This document shows, piece by piece, positions 39,290 through 48,197 of a stretch of 64,000 nucleotides of DNA. The notes beneath the pieces are model-generated. The model was not told the origin of the DNA and did no database searches. It saw only the letters and a list, made by a program, of their open reading frames with translations. Position numbers and translations under genes: made by a program. Every line of letters starts with the position of its first letter. The first letter of the stretch is position 1. Source of the stretch: Sinorhizobium chiapasense (GTDB lineage: Bacteria; Pseudomonadota; Alphaproteobacteria; Rhizobiales; Rhizobiaceae); the NCBI RefSeq assembly GCF_036488675.1, contig NZ_CP133148.1, forward strand, positions 1,612,001 to 1,676,000. The letters are read 5' to 3'.

Positions 39290-42200
39290 TCACTGAAACT
39301 CGAAAATGCTGCGAAACACGCCAGGCGCGATGATCGACAACGGGTTGATCGTAAGCTGCGGTTGCGTGAATTGGCCGGTCAGCTTGAAGGTGATGCCGAG
39401 CAAGCCGCGATCACGGCCGTTGCCGAGGAGAACTCCGATCAGCGGCAGTTCGCCGAACAGCCGGTTCAGCCCGTAGGCCGGCATGAAGGTACCCGTCATG
39501 TCCATTCGGTCCCGCGAGTCACGGACGGTGCCCTGGAATGTCGCGCCGACATTTACGCCGCGCAGGATGCCGCCTTCGACGCGGATCGTGCCCTGATCGA
39601 GGAAGAGTTGAGCGAAGCCGCGGTCAAACTGGGCCGTGCTCACGTCGATATCACGCCGAACCGCCTCGTTGAGGCTGCGGCCATCCTCTCCCGCCGGCGT
39701 CGACACCATGGATTGCAGCCGCTGTTCACCGACGAGCGAGAATTTGCGCACATCCACAGCACCGCGCCAGGAACGCGCTCCACGGTCGCGCAGTCTCAGG
39801 TTCATCAAGCCGCCGCGCATGTTGCGATAAATATCGGCAAAGCGCGCCAGCGAGCCCGCGTCACCGGTTGTCAGTTCCAGTATGTTGTCGGCGCCGGATT
39901 TGGCGGTCTTGGCCACAACCGCTTGCCCGCTGCCGGTCACAGCCGAAAAGTCGATATCGTCGATCTGTTGCCCGTGGGCCGAATAGAAGAAACGCACGTT
40001 GGACAAGACTTCGCCGTTGAAGCCCGTGACCTGGTCAAGCCGCGCATTGACCATGATATTGCCGCTATCAGCCGAACCGGATCCGGCTTTCGCTCGTACC
40101 AGCGCCGGCCTGATGTCCGCGGCCCCGCCGGTCAAACCGACGGCATAGCCGCCCTTGTTGCGATCGATCGTGACGGCGAAATTGTCTCCGCCTGCAAGGC
40201 GCACGCCATTCAACTCGGCCGATGCGAGGCCCGCGTCGTCAACGCGCAGACTACCTGCAGCGCCGAACCCGTCGCCAGCGATATCAAAATCGCCGATCTC
40301 CGTTACACCGGCGCTTGCCTTGACAGTGAATTGGGCTTTTGCGGGGATGCCGGCCCCCTTGCTCCAGCCGATCCAGGGCAGTGACAGCGACGCCTTGCCG
40401 AGGTCAGCCTTGACGGATTGGCTGCCGTCGTCCGCCATCGACACGTCGACACCGACCGGCCCGCTGACGATGCCGGACAAGGCCGGAGCGATCTTCCGTC
40501 TGGCGGCGTCGTCGAGCGTCCCGGAGATTTCGCGTGTTCGCTTGACGTTTGCCTTGCTGTCCACCGGCTCGGTCAGTGCGATCCGCATCTTGGAGCCGTC
40601 GATCAGTACATCGGCGTCAAGCACCGCCTGGGCGTTGTCGATCCGCATGGTGCCCGCCAGGTTGGCGATGGAACGACCTGAGATGGGACGGTTAATCGTC
40701 ACGTCCTGTAGCTGCATCTCCGCCTGCCAAAGAGGCGACGGCGGCTTCTGATCCGAAATCAGGCCGAATCGCGCGCCAACCAAGGCCGTCATCGGCCCGG
40801 TGAAATCCTGCGGCACGAATGGGGTCTTCTGGAGCGCACGGATCGGTTTGTAGGCGACCAGTTCGGCAATTGCGTCGGCCTGCCCGCCGACTTCGATCTT
40901 CATTTCCGCCATCAACGGCTTCGCATAGACGTCGGGTATGATGAAGTCACCGCCGTTCAACGCGACAGAGCGACCGGACGGGAAATAGGCGGCGCCCCGC
41001 TCGACGTCGACGACCATGCGTTCGCCGCTGAGCTTGAAACGCCCCGCCGTGTCACGAAGCGGCGGGATATCGCCGGCGATATTGATCCGGGTGTCGTCGA
41101 TGGCGAAGGTTATGTTGAGCTCATGCTCGTTGAGCCTTAGGTCGCCCTTGTTGTTGGCGATCCGCCCCTCGGCTATCGAAACCTCGATGCGCGCATCGGT
41201 AACCGTGCCGCCGAAGAGATTGCCGATGGCCCACCGTCTCGCTCCCTTGGCGACCCACCAGGGCCACAATTGCTTGACGGCGGTGGAATGCATCTGCTCG
41301 CTGAGTGCGACGAAGCTGATCTGCGGCGACGTCTTGCCGAAGGCGACCGAAAGCGAACCGGCCATGGAACCAAGCGGGCTCGATATCGCCAGTTGGTCGA
41401 AAATAAGCCGGTGGCTGCCGGCCTCGAACCGTCCGCTTGCCTTGGCATCAAAGGCAAGTGGTGTCTCCTGCATGTCTTCAGGGTCGGCGCTTGCGTTCGT
41501 CAAGAGAAGGTCGACGGCGAAGCCGTTTTGGCTGGCTTCTGCAACCTTGTCGAGATCGATGAGGGCGCCGGTAAAAGGAAAGCTCGAGCGTCCGATCTTG
41601 ACGATCGATGGCAATATTTCGACCGAGGCGCGGTCAAAATCATAGGAGACATTCAGTTCGGAGGGATTGAGAACGGAAACAAGGCCACCGGCATGGAACG
41701 ACCCTTGCGATGTCCTGACGCCGACGACCAGCGCCGGCTTCTGGCCGTCGGCCGCTCGGGTGGCCTTCAGGCTGACGTCCGCCGCCGCCTCGATCCCGAA
41801 GGCCTCTTCGCCTCCCGATTTGCCGTGATAGAAAAAGGGAGAGAGCGGCAAGGCGCTGACGGTCCCTTCGAAGCCGCCGATGCGGCCGTTCTCACCGAGA
41901 GCCTTGGCGGTCAGTCGCGCCTCGATCCCGTCGATCGCGACAGTTCCATCGACGCGCATGGAGCTGTCGGGGTCGTGCGTGAACTCCAGCGTTTTCACTT
42001 CGACGGGGACGACGCGACCGCGCGTTCCCGTGACCGAGAGGCTGAAATCCGACAGCAGCACGGTTTGTGTCGCCCTGCCTGCGGTCAATCGCGACATGCG
42101 GTCGACCTGTCCGAACAAGGTCTCGAGTGCATCGCCCACATCGGCGATCCGGATCTCGGTGAGGTCGATCGGTTCGCCGCGCGGCAACAGGCCCGTATCA

Positions 42201-42676
42201 AGCTGACCCTCTTCCGCCTCGAGTCGTGACACCGCGATGCGTCCGGTCATAAGAGCGAAGGGATCGAGCGCGATCGAAATCGCGCCGAGTCGAGCGAGGT
42301 GGCGACCCGAATCGCTTTCCACGAGCGTCACCCCGCGCGCCTTCAGGGCAAGAGCGCCTCCGCTCGTCATGCGGAGGACCGTGCTCTCGACATCGGCGTT
42401 GTAGTTCTCGCCGAGGGCGGCATTTAGCGCCGTGCGCGCCCGCGCGTTGAGCGGCCCATCGACAAGGCCGCTTTCGATAACCGCGACAAGGGACGCCACG
42501 ACGACGAAAGCGAGCAGCGAGCAGCACAGTATGATCTTGCCGAAAAGACGCAAAGCACCGCCCGGCCGAGGCGCATGCACGATGACCGGCTCGTGGGCTT
42601 GCGCCGAAGGCAGCTCGTGCAGCGCGATGATGTCTTCCTTGCGAAAGCAAATCCTTTCGCCGCGGATATCGCTCAT
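39290..42676 (-). CDS. AsmA-like (YhdP/DUF3971-type) envelope protein
   Basis: This 1128-residue protein has a short cytoplasmic N-terminus, one membrane anchor (LFGKIILCCSLLAFVVVASLVAVI, about residues 44-67), and a long periplasmic beta-rich region. The region includes LDPFALMTGRIAVSRLEAEEGQ and the C-terminal GILRGVNVGATFQGTVRDSRDRMDMTGTFMPAYGLNRLFGELPLIG, which are typical of YhdP/DUF3971 and AsmA-C proteins. Bacterial relatives form bridges that move phospholipid to the outer membrane; that role is an inference here. The ATG at 42676 is kept; the first 30 residues are polar and have no known motif. Confidence 0.85.
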   Translation of the reverse strand: MSDIRGERICFRKEDIIALHELPSAQAHEPVIVHAPRPGGALRLFGKIILCCSLLAFVVVASLVAVIESGLVDGPLNARARTALNAALGENYNADVESTVLRMTSGGALALKARGVTLVESDSGRHLARLGAISIALDPFALMTGRIAVSRLEAEEGQLDTGLLPRGEPIDLTEIRIADVGDALETLFGQVDRMSRLTAGRATQTVLLSDFSLSVTGTRGRVVPVEVKTLEFTHDPDSSMRVDGTVAIDGIEARLTAKALGENGRIGGFEGTVSALPLSPFFYHGKSGGEEAFGIEAAADVSLKATRAADGQKPALVVGVRTSQGSFHAGGLVSVLNPSELNVSYDFDRASVEILPSIVKIGRSSFPFTGALIDLDKVAEASQNGFAVDLLLTNASADPEDMQETPLAFDAKASGRFEAGSHRLIFDQLAISSPLGSMAGSLSVAFGKTSPQISFVALSEQMHSTAVKQLWPWWVAKGARRWAIGNLFGGTVTDARIEVSIAEGRIANNKGDLRLNEHELNITFAIDDTRINIAGDIPPLRDTAGRFKLSGERMVVDVERGAAYFPSGRSVALNGGDFIIPDVYAKPLMAEMKIEVGGQADAIAELVAYKPIRALQKTPFVPQDFTGPMTALVGARFGLISDQKPPSPLWQAEMQLQDVTINRPISGRSIANLAGTMRIDNAQAVLDADVLIDGSKMRIALTEPVDSKANVKRTREISGTLDDAARRKIAPALSGIVSGPVGVDVSMADDGSQSVKADLGKASLSLPWIGWSKGAGIPAKAQFTVKASAGVTEIGDFDIAGDGFGAAGSLRVDDAGLASAELNGVRLAGGDNFAVTIDRNKGGYAVGLTGGAADIRPALVRAKAGSGSADSGNIMVNARLDQVTGFNGEVLSNVRFFYSAHGQQIDDIDFSAVTGSGQAVVAKTAKSGADNILELTTGDAGSLARFADIYRNMRGGLMNLRLRDRGARSWRGAVDVRKFSLVGEQRLQSMVSTPAGEDGRSLNEAVRRDIDVSTAQFDRGFAQLFLDQGTIRVEGGILRGVNVGATFQGTVRDSRDRMDMTGTFMPAYGLNRLFGELPLIGVLLGNGRDRGLLGITFKLTGQFTQPQLTINPLSIIAPGVFRSIFEFQ

Positions 42677-42994
42677 CGGTGCCGGCGCCCTCCACCTAAG
42701 TGCGGCATTGCAAATTTCCTTGTAAGGCCAGTCGCCGCGCGCGAGTGCCGGACCTTTTGTTCACCATGTAGATCACAATTTGTCGAGCCAAGTCACCAGG
42801 CGTCCCTGCCGATGCTGTGGAAAGGCTCGCTATCGCCCCGGTTTTCTACGACGAAACGCCGACTAGACTCCTAGCCACGGAAGCCGTCCGCCGCCTGTCA
42901 AATCTATCACAAATGCGCTGGACGGCCGTCGTCGATTTTCGATATGCCCTAGCTGCGGAATGTCTGCAAAACTTGGCGTAAGAAAGGTTAAATC
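42677..42994. other. Divergent intergenic region before bcp
   Basis: These 318 bp separate the minus-strand AsmA-like gene and bcp. They must contain both promoters. No coding frame, RNA or hairpin was convincing; AGAAAGG at 42980-42986 serves as the bcp ribosome-binding site. Confidence 0.5.
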
Positions 42995-43462
42995 ATGGCA
43001 CGATTGGGACCAGGTGATGTCGCCCCCGACTTCGAGCTTCCTCGCGACGGTGGCGGGTCGATCTCGCTCTCCGCTCTTCGCGGCAAGCCGGTGGTGCTCT
43101 TTTTCTATCCCAAGGACGATACCAAGGCCTGCACCGAGGAAGCGATCTCCTTCTCCGGCCTCGCTGACGATTTCGCGGCGGCGGGCGTCGTTCTGATCGG
43201 GCTCTCTCCCGATTCGGTCAAAAAGCACGACCGCTTCGCCAAGAAGCACAATCTCACCGTTACTCTGGCGGCTGACGAAGAAAAGAACGTCGTCAACGCC
43301 TACGGCGTCTGGGTGGAGAAGACGCTGTACGGGCGCAAATACATGGGCGTCGAGCGTACGACATTCCTGATAAACCCGGACGGGACCATCAGCCGGGTCT
43401 GGGAAAAGGTCAGGGTTGCCGGTCACGCGAGCGAGGTTCTGGCGGCCGCAAAGACGCTTTGA
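42995..43462 (+). CDS. bcp: Peroxiredoxin, Bcp/PrxQ type
   Basis: This 155-residue thiol peroxidase reduces hydrogen and organic peroxides in the cytoplasm. The peroxidatic cysteine is Cys46 in FYPKDDTKACTEEAISF. The resolving cysteine found five residues later in E. coli Bcp is Ile51 here, so it may work as a 1-Cys enzyme with an external thiol. The usual PGC before the Cys reads KAC. Later motifs (RTTFLINPDGTI, VAGHASEVL) fit the family. The ATG follows AGAAAGG. It is followed by a DUF455 gene 17 bp later. Confidence 0.92.
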   Translation: MARLGPGDVAPDFELPRDGGGSISLSALRGKPVVLFFYPKDDTKACTEEAISFSGLADDFAAAGVVLIGLSPDSVKKHDRFAKKHNLTVTLAADEEKNVVNAYGVWVEKTLYGRKYMGVERTTFLINPDGTISRVWEKVRVAGHASEVLAAAKTL

Positions 43463-43479
43463 GCCGAGAGGAGCGAGGG

Positions 43480-44307
43480 ATGACCGGCCTTCCGCAATTC
43501 CACAGCCTGCGCGGCGCTGCCGTCGAGGCGATCCGCACACCGGACCTCCACCTAAAGACTGAGCTGGCGCAGGCGGCGGCGCGACGTTGGCAGGGGAGAA
43601 AGCTGTCGTTGCGCTCCCCGCGGGATCGTCCGGTTCCTGAGCGGCCAGGACGTCCGGAGAGGCCCGTGCTCACACCACCGACCCAGGTCAAGCGGCGCTC
43701 GCTCGGTTCATTGAAGGGGCGCATCGCCCTCCTCCATGCGATCGCCCATATCGAATTGAACGCCGTCGACCTGGCGCTCGATATCGTCGCCCGCTTTGCC
43801 TCGGAGCCTGTTCCCAATTCTTTCTTCGATGGATGGATGCAGGTCGCCTTCGAGGAGGCGAAACATTTTCGGATGGTGCGGCAGAGGCTGAACGACCTCG
43901 GTGCGGACTATGGCGATCTGCCCGCGCATGACGGGCTGTGGCAGGCCGCGCATGACACGCGGAACGACCTGACCGCGCGCCTTGCCGTCGTGCCGCTCAT
44001 ACTCGAAGCCCGCGGTCTTGACGTCACGCCGGCGCTGCAGGCGAAAATGCGCGAAACCGGTGACCATGACAGTGCCGCCGTCCTCGATGTGATCTACGAG
44101 GATGAAAAGGGCCACGTCGCCGTCGGTGCAAAATGGTTCCGCTTCCTTTGCGCCCGGCAAAAGAAGGATCCCGCCGCAACCTTTCAGGCGCTCGTACGGG
44201 CGAATTTTCGTGGGCCGCTCAAGGCTCCGTTCAATGACATTGCGCGTGCGGAAGCCGGTTTGACGCCGTCCTTCTACCGCTCGATGACGGCGTCCACCAA
44301 CATTTGA
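43480..44307 (+). CDS. DUF455 ferritin-like family protein
   Basis: This 275-residue protein belongs to DUF455. It has a variable N-terminus and a ferritin-like four-helix core with Glu/His metal-binding patterns: HAIAHIELNAVDLALDI, WMQVAFEEAKHFRMVRQRL, LILEARGLDVTPAL and YEDEKGHVAVGAKWF. It likely binds a di-metal centre, but no reaction is known. The start is ATG 43480 after GAGAGGAGCGAGG; a TTG at 43459 would overlap bcp. Its place directly after bcp suggests oxidative-stress or metal work as an operon partner. Confidence 0.85.
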   Translation: MTGLPQFHSLRGAAVEAIRTPDLHLKTELAQAAARRWQGRKLSLRSPRDRPVPERPGRPERPVLTPPTQVKRRSLGSLKGRIALLHAIAHIELNAVDLALDIVARFASEPVPNSFFDGWMQVAFEEAKHFRMVRQRLNDLGADYGDLPAHDGLWQAAHDTRNDLTARLAVVPLILEARGLDVTPALQAKMRETGDHDSAAVLDVIYEDEKGHVAVGAKWFRFLCARQKKDPAATFQALVRANFRGPLKAPFNDIARAEAGLTPSFYRSMTASTNI

Positions 44308-44325
44308 TGTCGTCCCTCGTTCAAT

Positions 44326-44337
44326 GGTTTATTAACC
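44326..44337. promoter_or_regulatory. AT-rich palindrome upstream of the M23 peptidase
   Basis: GGTTTATTAACC is a near-palindrome in the 90-bp gap before the M23 gene and includes a TTAACC half-site like those of CtrA. The full TTAA-N7-TTAAC pattern is not met, so it is only a candidate. Confidence 0.25.
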
Positions 44338-44397
44338 CTAATAAAGTGTAATTGCTCCCGGGCAACGCGAGCTAGTTCGCATCCGGCTGGGGGTGAT

Positions 44398-45720
44398 GTG
44401 GTGTCTGTTCGTTCGGCAAACGGCGCCTTTCGAAAGCGCAGGCAAAGCCACGTGCTTATCCTGGCAAGCGGCGACAAGGTGCGGCATATGACCGTTCGCC
44501 CGTGGATGGCGGCGCTTGCCACATCCGTCGTCGGGGTCTTCAGCATCGGCTACCTGGCGGCCACGACCTATCTGGTCCTGAGGGACGACCTGATCGGTGG
44601 CACGATCGCTCGACAGGCTCGTATGCAGCACGAATACGAAGACCGAATCACTGCGCTCAGGGCGCAAGTGGACCGGGTGACGAGCCGGCAATTGCTGGAC
44701 CAACAAGTCGTCGAGGAGAAAGTCGAGAAACTCCTGCAGCAGCAGTCGGCGCTATGGTCGCGCAGCGACAAGCTTGGTGCCTTGGCTGCAAATGACGATT
44801 CCTCCGAAAAGCTAGGCGAAGCTGCGTCGCCCGCGGTTGATCCCCTCGCTTTCGAGAAGCCGGCGGATGCGCATGGTGGCGTGAAGGCAATTGAAGAAAT
44901 CATGGGCTTGAACGGGGAAGCCGGCGCAACGCCGACGCGCGCCCTCGCCTACGCACCTGTCCTCCCTGACGGCAGCGAAAGGGAAACGCCATCGGACAGA
45001 GCGGACCGGATTTTTTCCAAGGTCACGCTTTCGCTGAAAGATGTCGAACGCGCTCAGATGGCGCGCATGGAGCATCTGACGAGCAGTGCGACCCGGGCGT
45101 CCGAAGCGATCAGGACCATCGTCGAACGCACCGGCGTCACGCTGTCAGCCGGCACAACGGAGGCTGCTGCGAACGAAGCCGATGGAAACGCGATAGGCGG
45201 ACCGTTCGTCGAGCCGCAGGATGAGGATCGGTTCGGGAGATCCCTTGCTGCTCTCGATAGTGCGCTTCTGGAATTGGAGGAAACCCGCGACGCCGCCCGC
45301 AAGCTGCCGCTCCTCAGTCCGGCACCCACCAGCGATGTGACCAGCAATTTCGGCAATCGGCTGGATCCGTTTCTCGGGCGACTGGCGCTCCACGCGGGCA
45401 TCGATTTTCGGGCACCGATCGGAACGCGCATACGCTCTGCAGCGGCCGGGACCGTCACAACGGCCGGGCCGACAGGCGGATACGGCAACATGGTCGAGAT
45501 TGATCATGGCAACGGCGTCATAACCCGGTATGCCCACCTGGCGGTCATTCTCGTCAATGTCGGCGACCATGTGCGAGCAGACGACGTCATCGCCAAGTCC
45601 GGAAGCACGGGGCGGTCGACGGGGCCGCATCTGCACTATGAGGTTCGCGTGAACGGCCGCGCCGTCGATCCGGTGCGTTTTCTGGGTGCCGGCTCGAAGC
45701 TCTCGGGCTTGATAAACTGA
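44398..45720 (+). CDS. M23 (LytM) family endopeptidase with membrane anchor and coiled coil
   Basis: This 440-residue protein has an N-terminal membrane segment (MAALATSVVGVFSIGYLAATTYLVL, about residues 35-60). A long helical/coiled-coil region follows (QHEYEDRITALRAQVDRVTSRQLL). The C-terminal LytM domain has zinc ligands in LHAGIDFRAP (HxxxD) and GPHLHYEVRVNG (HxH). Also present: SAAAGTVTTAGPTGGYGNMVEIDHGNG and TRYAHL. It probably cleaves peptidoglycan cross-links or activates amidases near the septum. The start is a GTG at 44398 preceded by GGCTGGGGG. It is not a degenerate EnvC, since the ligands are intact. Confidence 0.88.
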   Translation: MVSVRSANGAFRKRRQSHVLILASGDKVRHMTVRPWMAALATSVVGVFSIGYLAATTYLVLRDDLIGGTIARQARMQHEYEDRITALRAQVDRVTSRQLLDQQVVEEKVEKLLQQQSALWSRSDKLGALAANDDSSEKLGEAASPAVDPLAFEKPADAHGGVKAIEEIMGLNGEAGATPTRALAYAPVLPDGSERETPSDRADRIFSKVTLSLKDVERAQMARMEHLTSSATRASEAIRTIVERTGVTLSAGTTEAAANEADGNAIGGPFVEPQDEDRFGRSLAALDSALLELEETRDAARKLPLLSPAPTSDVTSNFGNRLDPFLGRLALHAGIDFRAPIGTRIRSAAAGTVTTAGPTGGYGNMVEIDHGNGVITRYAHLAVILVNVGDHVRADDVIAKSGSTGRSTGPHLHYEVRVNGRAVDPVRFLGAGSKLSGLIN

Positions 45721-45841
45721 CCTTTGCGGGCGCCAGCATTGTCTCCTTCCGCTTGACAAGAAATGGGAAGATTCGCACTCGTTTACCTTTCATTGCTTCA
45801 ACGTGCTGGATTTCTTGACTTTCGGCGCCTTTCGGCTTAAA

Positions 45842-45866
45842 GCGCCGCCACGTGGTGGCGCATTTT
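45842..45866 (+). terminator. Hairpin terminator after the M23 gene
   Basis: GCGCCGCC-ACGT-GGTGGCGC forms an 8-bp stem (one G-T pair) followed by ATTTT. It lies 120 bp past the M23 stop and 51 bp before the helicase start. Confidence 0.55.
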
Positions 45867-45916
45867 CCATCGATCGATCAGTGTTCTATTGAACCGGAAC
45901 GGAAACAGTTTCCCCT

Positions 45917-47425
45917 TTGACCAATTTTGCTGACCTTGGCCTGAGCCAAAAAGTTCTCTCCGCCGTTACTGATGCGGGCTACGCAACTCCTACACCGATC
46001 CAGGCCGGGGCCATCCCTCCGGCGCTGCAGCGCCGCGACATTCTGGGTATCGCACAGACCGGGACTGGCAAGACGGCGTCCTTCGTTCTGCCGATGTTGA
46101 CCCTGCTGGAAAAGGGGCGCGCCCGCGCCCGCATGCCGCGCACACTGATCCTCGAGCCGACGCGCGAGCTCGCCGCGCAGGTCGCTGAGAACTTTGATAA
46201 GTATGGCAAGAACCACAAACTCAACATCGCGCTGTTGATCGGTGGTGTTTCCTTTGATGAACAGGACCGCAAGCTCGAGCGTGGCGCCGATGTGCTGATC
46301 TGCACCCCTGGCCGCCTGCTTGACCATTTCGAACGCGGCAAGTTGCTGATGACGGGCGTCGAGATCCTTGTCATCGACGAGGCGGACCGCATGCTCGACA
46401 TGGGCTTCATCCCGGACATCGAGCGCATCGCGAAGCTCATCCCCTTCACCCGCCAGACGCTCTTCTTCTCGGCGACGATGCCGCCGGAAATCCAGAAGCT
46501 TGCCGACCGCTTCCTGCAGAACCCGGAGCGAGTGGAGGTGGCCCGTCCCGCCTCTACGGCGAACACCGTGACGCAGCGGTTCGTTGCCTCGCACGCCAAG
46601 GACTATGAAAAACGCGCCGTCCTGCGCGATCTGATCCGAGCCCAGGACGAATTGAAGAACGCAATCATCTTCTGCAACCGCAAGAAGGATGTTGCCGATC
46701 TCTTCCGCTCGCTCGACCGCCACGGCTTCTCCGTCGGCGCACTGCACGGCGACATGGACCAGCGTTCGCGCATGGCGATGCTCGCCAATTTCAAGGACGG
46801 CAATATCAAGCTGCTCGTCGCTTCGGACGTCGCCGCGCGCGGGCTGGATATTCCGGACGTCAGCCATGTCTTCAATTTCGACGTCCCGATTCACGCCGAA
46901 GACTATGTTCACCGCATTGGCCGCACCGGCCGTGCGGGTCGTTCCGGCGCGTCTTTCACGCTCGTCACGAAGCGCGACACGAAATTCTCCGATGCCATCG
47001 AGAACCTGATCGGCCAGAAGGTCGAGTGGCTGAACGGCGATCTTTCCGAGCTTCCGGAACCGATGGAAAGCCATGACGCCGGCCGCAAGGATCGCGGCCG
47101 CGATCGCCACAAGGATCGCAAAAAAGGTGTGGAACGCTCCGGCAAGGGCCGCTCCGAACATAGATCTGATACCGCCTATGCCGATAGTGCGGCTGAACTC
47201 GAACCAGTCGTGGAAAGGGCCGAAGCGGTGAAACCGGAACGCAATGCAGACAATGGGCGCGGCCATGCCGGCCGCAATGATCGGCCGGGCCGGGCGCAGC
47301 ATGCCGCCAATGACGACAATCGCGACCGCCGCAACCGGCATCGTCGCGATCATGACGACGGTCCGACGCCGGTTGGCTTTGGCGATGAGATTCCGGCCTT
47401 CATGCTGATCGCCGGCAAGGCCTGA
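45917..47425 (+). CDS. rhlE: DEAD-box RNA helicase (RhlE-like)
   Basis: This 502-residue ATP-dependent RNA helicase carries all core motifs: Q motif TPTPIQAGAIPPAL, Walker A AQTGTGKTASF (about residue 47), PTRELAAQ, DEAD in VIDEADRMLDMGF (about residue 153), SAT in FFSATMPPE and HRIGRTGRAGRSG. The C-terminal 130 residues are low-complexity basic (Arg/His/Asp-rich, such as DRHKDRKKGVERSG), an RNA-binding tail. The start is TTG 45917; no suitable ATG is nearby. RhlE-type helicases act in rRNA maturation and cold growth. The NUDIX gene follows 11 bp later and may be co-transcribed. Confidence 0.93.
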   Translation: MTNFADLGLSQKVLSAVTDAGYATPTPIQAGAIPPALQRRDILGIAQTGTGKTASFVLPMLTLLEKGRARARMPRTLILEPTRELAAQVAENFDKYGKNHKLNIALLIGGVSFDEQDRKLERGADVLICTPGRLLDHFERGKLLMTGVEILVIDEADRMLDMGFIPDIERIAKLIPFTRQTLFFSATMPPEIQKLADRFLQNPERVEVARPASTANTVTQRFVASHAKDYEKRAVLRDLIRAQDELKNAIIFCNRKKDVADLFRSLDRHGFSVGALHGDMDQRSRMAMLANFKDGNIKLLVASDVAARGLDIPDVSHVFNFDVPIHAEDYVHRIGRTGRAGRSGASFTLVTKRDTKFSDAIENLIGQKVEWLNGDLSELPEPMESHDAGRKDRGRDRHKDRKKGVERSGKGRSEHRSDTAYADSAAELEPVVERAEAVKPERNADNGRGHAGRNDRPGRAQHAANDDNRDRRNRHRRDHDDGPTPVGFGDEIPAFMLIAGKA

Positions 47426-47436
47426 CTTTCGGCCCG

Positions 47437-47844
47437 ATGGCTCTTCCCGGCGTCGATTTCCCCGGTGTTGGTTGCGGCCTCGCGATCATGCGCGACGGCA
47501 AGATCCTGCTTTGCCGTCGCCTCAAGGCGCCAGAGGCGGGCCACTGGAACATCGTCGGGGGCAAGGTCGACCATATGGAGCGCGCCGAGAATGCGGCGCG
47601 CCGGGAGGCGGAAGAAGAAAGCGGCCTTTCCATCCACTCGACCCGCTTTCTCTGCATCAGCGAGCAGGTGATCGAAGCCGACCAGCAGCACTGGATTTCG
47701 CTCATTTACGTGACAGAAGATTTTTCAGGCGAGCCGCGTCTCACCGAACCGGACAAGCTCTCCGACATCGGCTGGTTCGATCTTTCCGCCCTGCCCCAGC
47801 CGCTCTCGCGTTTCGCCGCGGATGCGGTTCGAGCGCTCGCCTGA
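47437..47844 (+). CDS. NUDIX hydrolase
   Basis: This 135-residue Nudix enzyme hydrolyses nucleoside diphosphates linked to another moiety. The box is complete: GGKVDHMERAENAARREAEEESGL fits G-x5-E-x7-REUxEExGU, with the metal-binding Glu residues in place. DKLSDIGWFDLSALP is a common C-terminal portion. The substrate cannot be named. It starts 11 bp after the helicase stop, so probably in the same transcript, and converges on the TfoX-like gene at 47878. Confidence 0.88.
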   Translation: MALPGVDFPGVGCGLAIMRDGKILLCRRLKAPEAGHWNIVGGKVDHMERAENAARREAEEESGLSIHSTRFLCISEQVIEADQQHWISLIYVTEDFSGEPRLTEPDKLSDIGWFDLSALPQPLSRFAADAVRALA

Positions 47845-47877
47845 GCTGCCGGCCCCGTCAGTCCGGGCCGCACCACT

Positions 47878-48195
47878 CTATTTTCTTGTTCTGAGCGCCG
47901 CCGCGTAGGCAATCCTCACCCAGCGGGCCATCTCATCCGGATCATCAAGCGCCGGATCAGGAATGCTCCAATAGGGCATCTTCACCGGCTTGCCTTTCCC
48001 GTCATACGACCATTGGCGGCAGCCCGCCTGTTCGTATTCCGGCGCCGATTCGGCATCGCCTTTGAGAAGGATTTCTGCGTCGACCTCGAGCGCGAAAATG
48101 ACGCCTTCGAAATAGATGCCCTTACCGCCGAACATACGGCGGATCGTCACCGGTCCCAGCGTCTCGAACATCTCCTCGATTGCCGCGTTGTCCAT
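47878..48195 (-). CDS. TfoX N-terminal-domain protein
   Basis: This 105-residue protein has a TfoX/Sxy N-terminal domain: FETLGPVTIRRMFGGKGIYFEGVIFALEVDAEILLK with the conserved RRMFGG. Small stand-alone members are common in alphaproteobacteria and have no proven role in competence. The ATG at 48195 follows AAGGAG (embedded in the end of the mocA-like gene). The gene is the last of the minus-strand Mo-enzyme maturation cluster but need not share its function. Confidence 0.85.
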   Translation of the reverse strand: MDNAAIEEMFETLGPVTIRRMFGGKGIYFEGVIFALEVDAEILLKGDAESAPEYEQAGCRQWSYDGKGKPVKMPYWSIPDPALDDPDEMARWVRIAYAAALRTRK

Positions 48196-48197
48196 AA

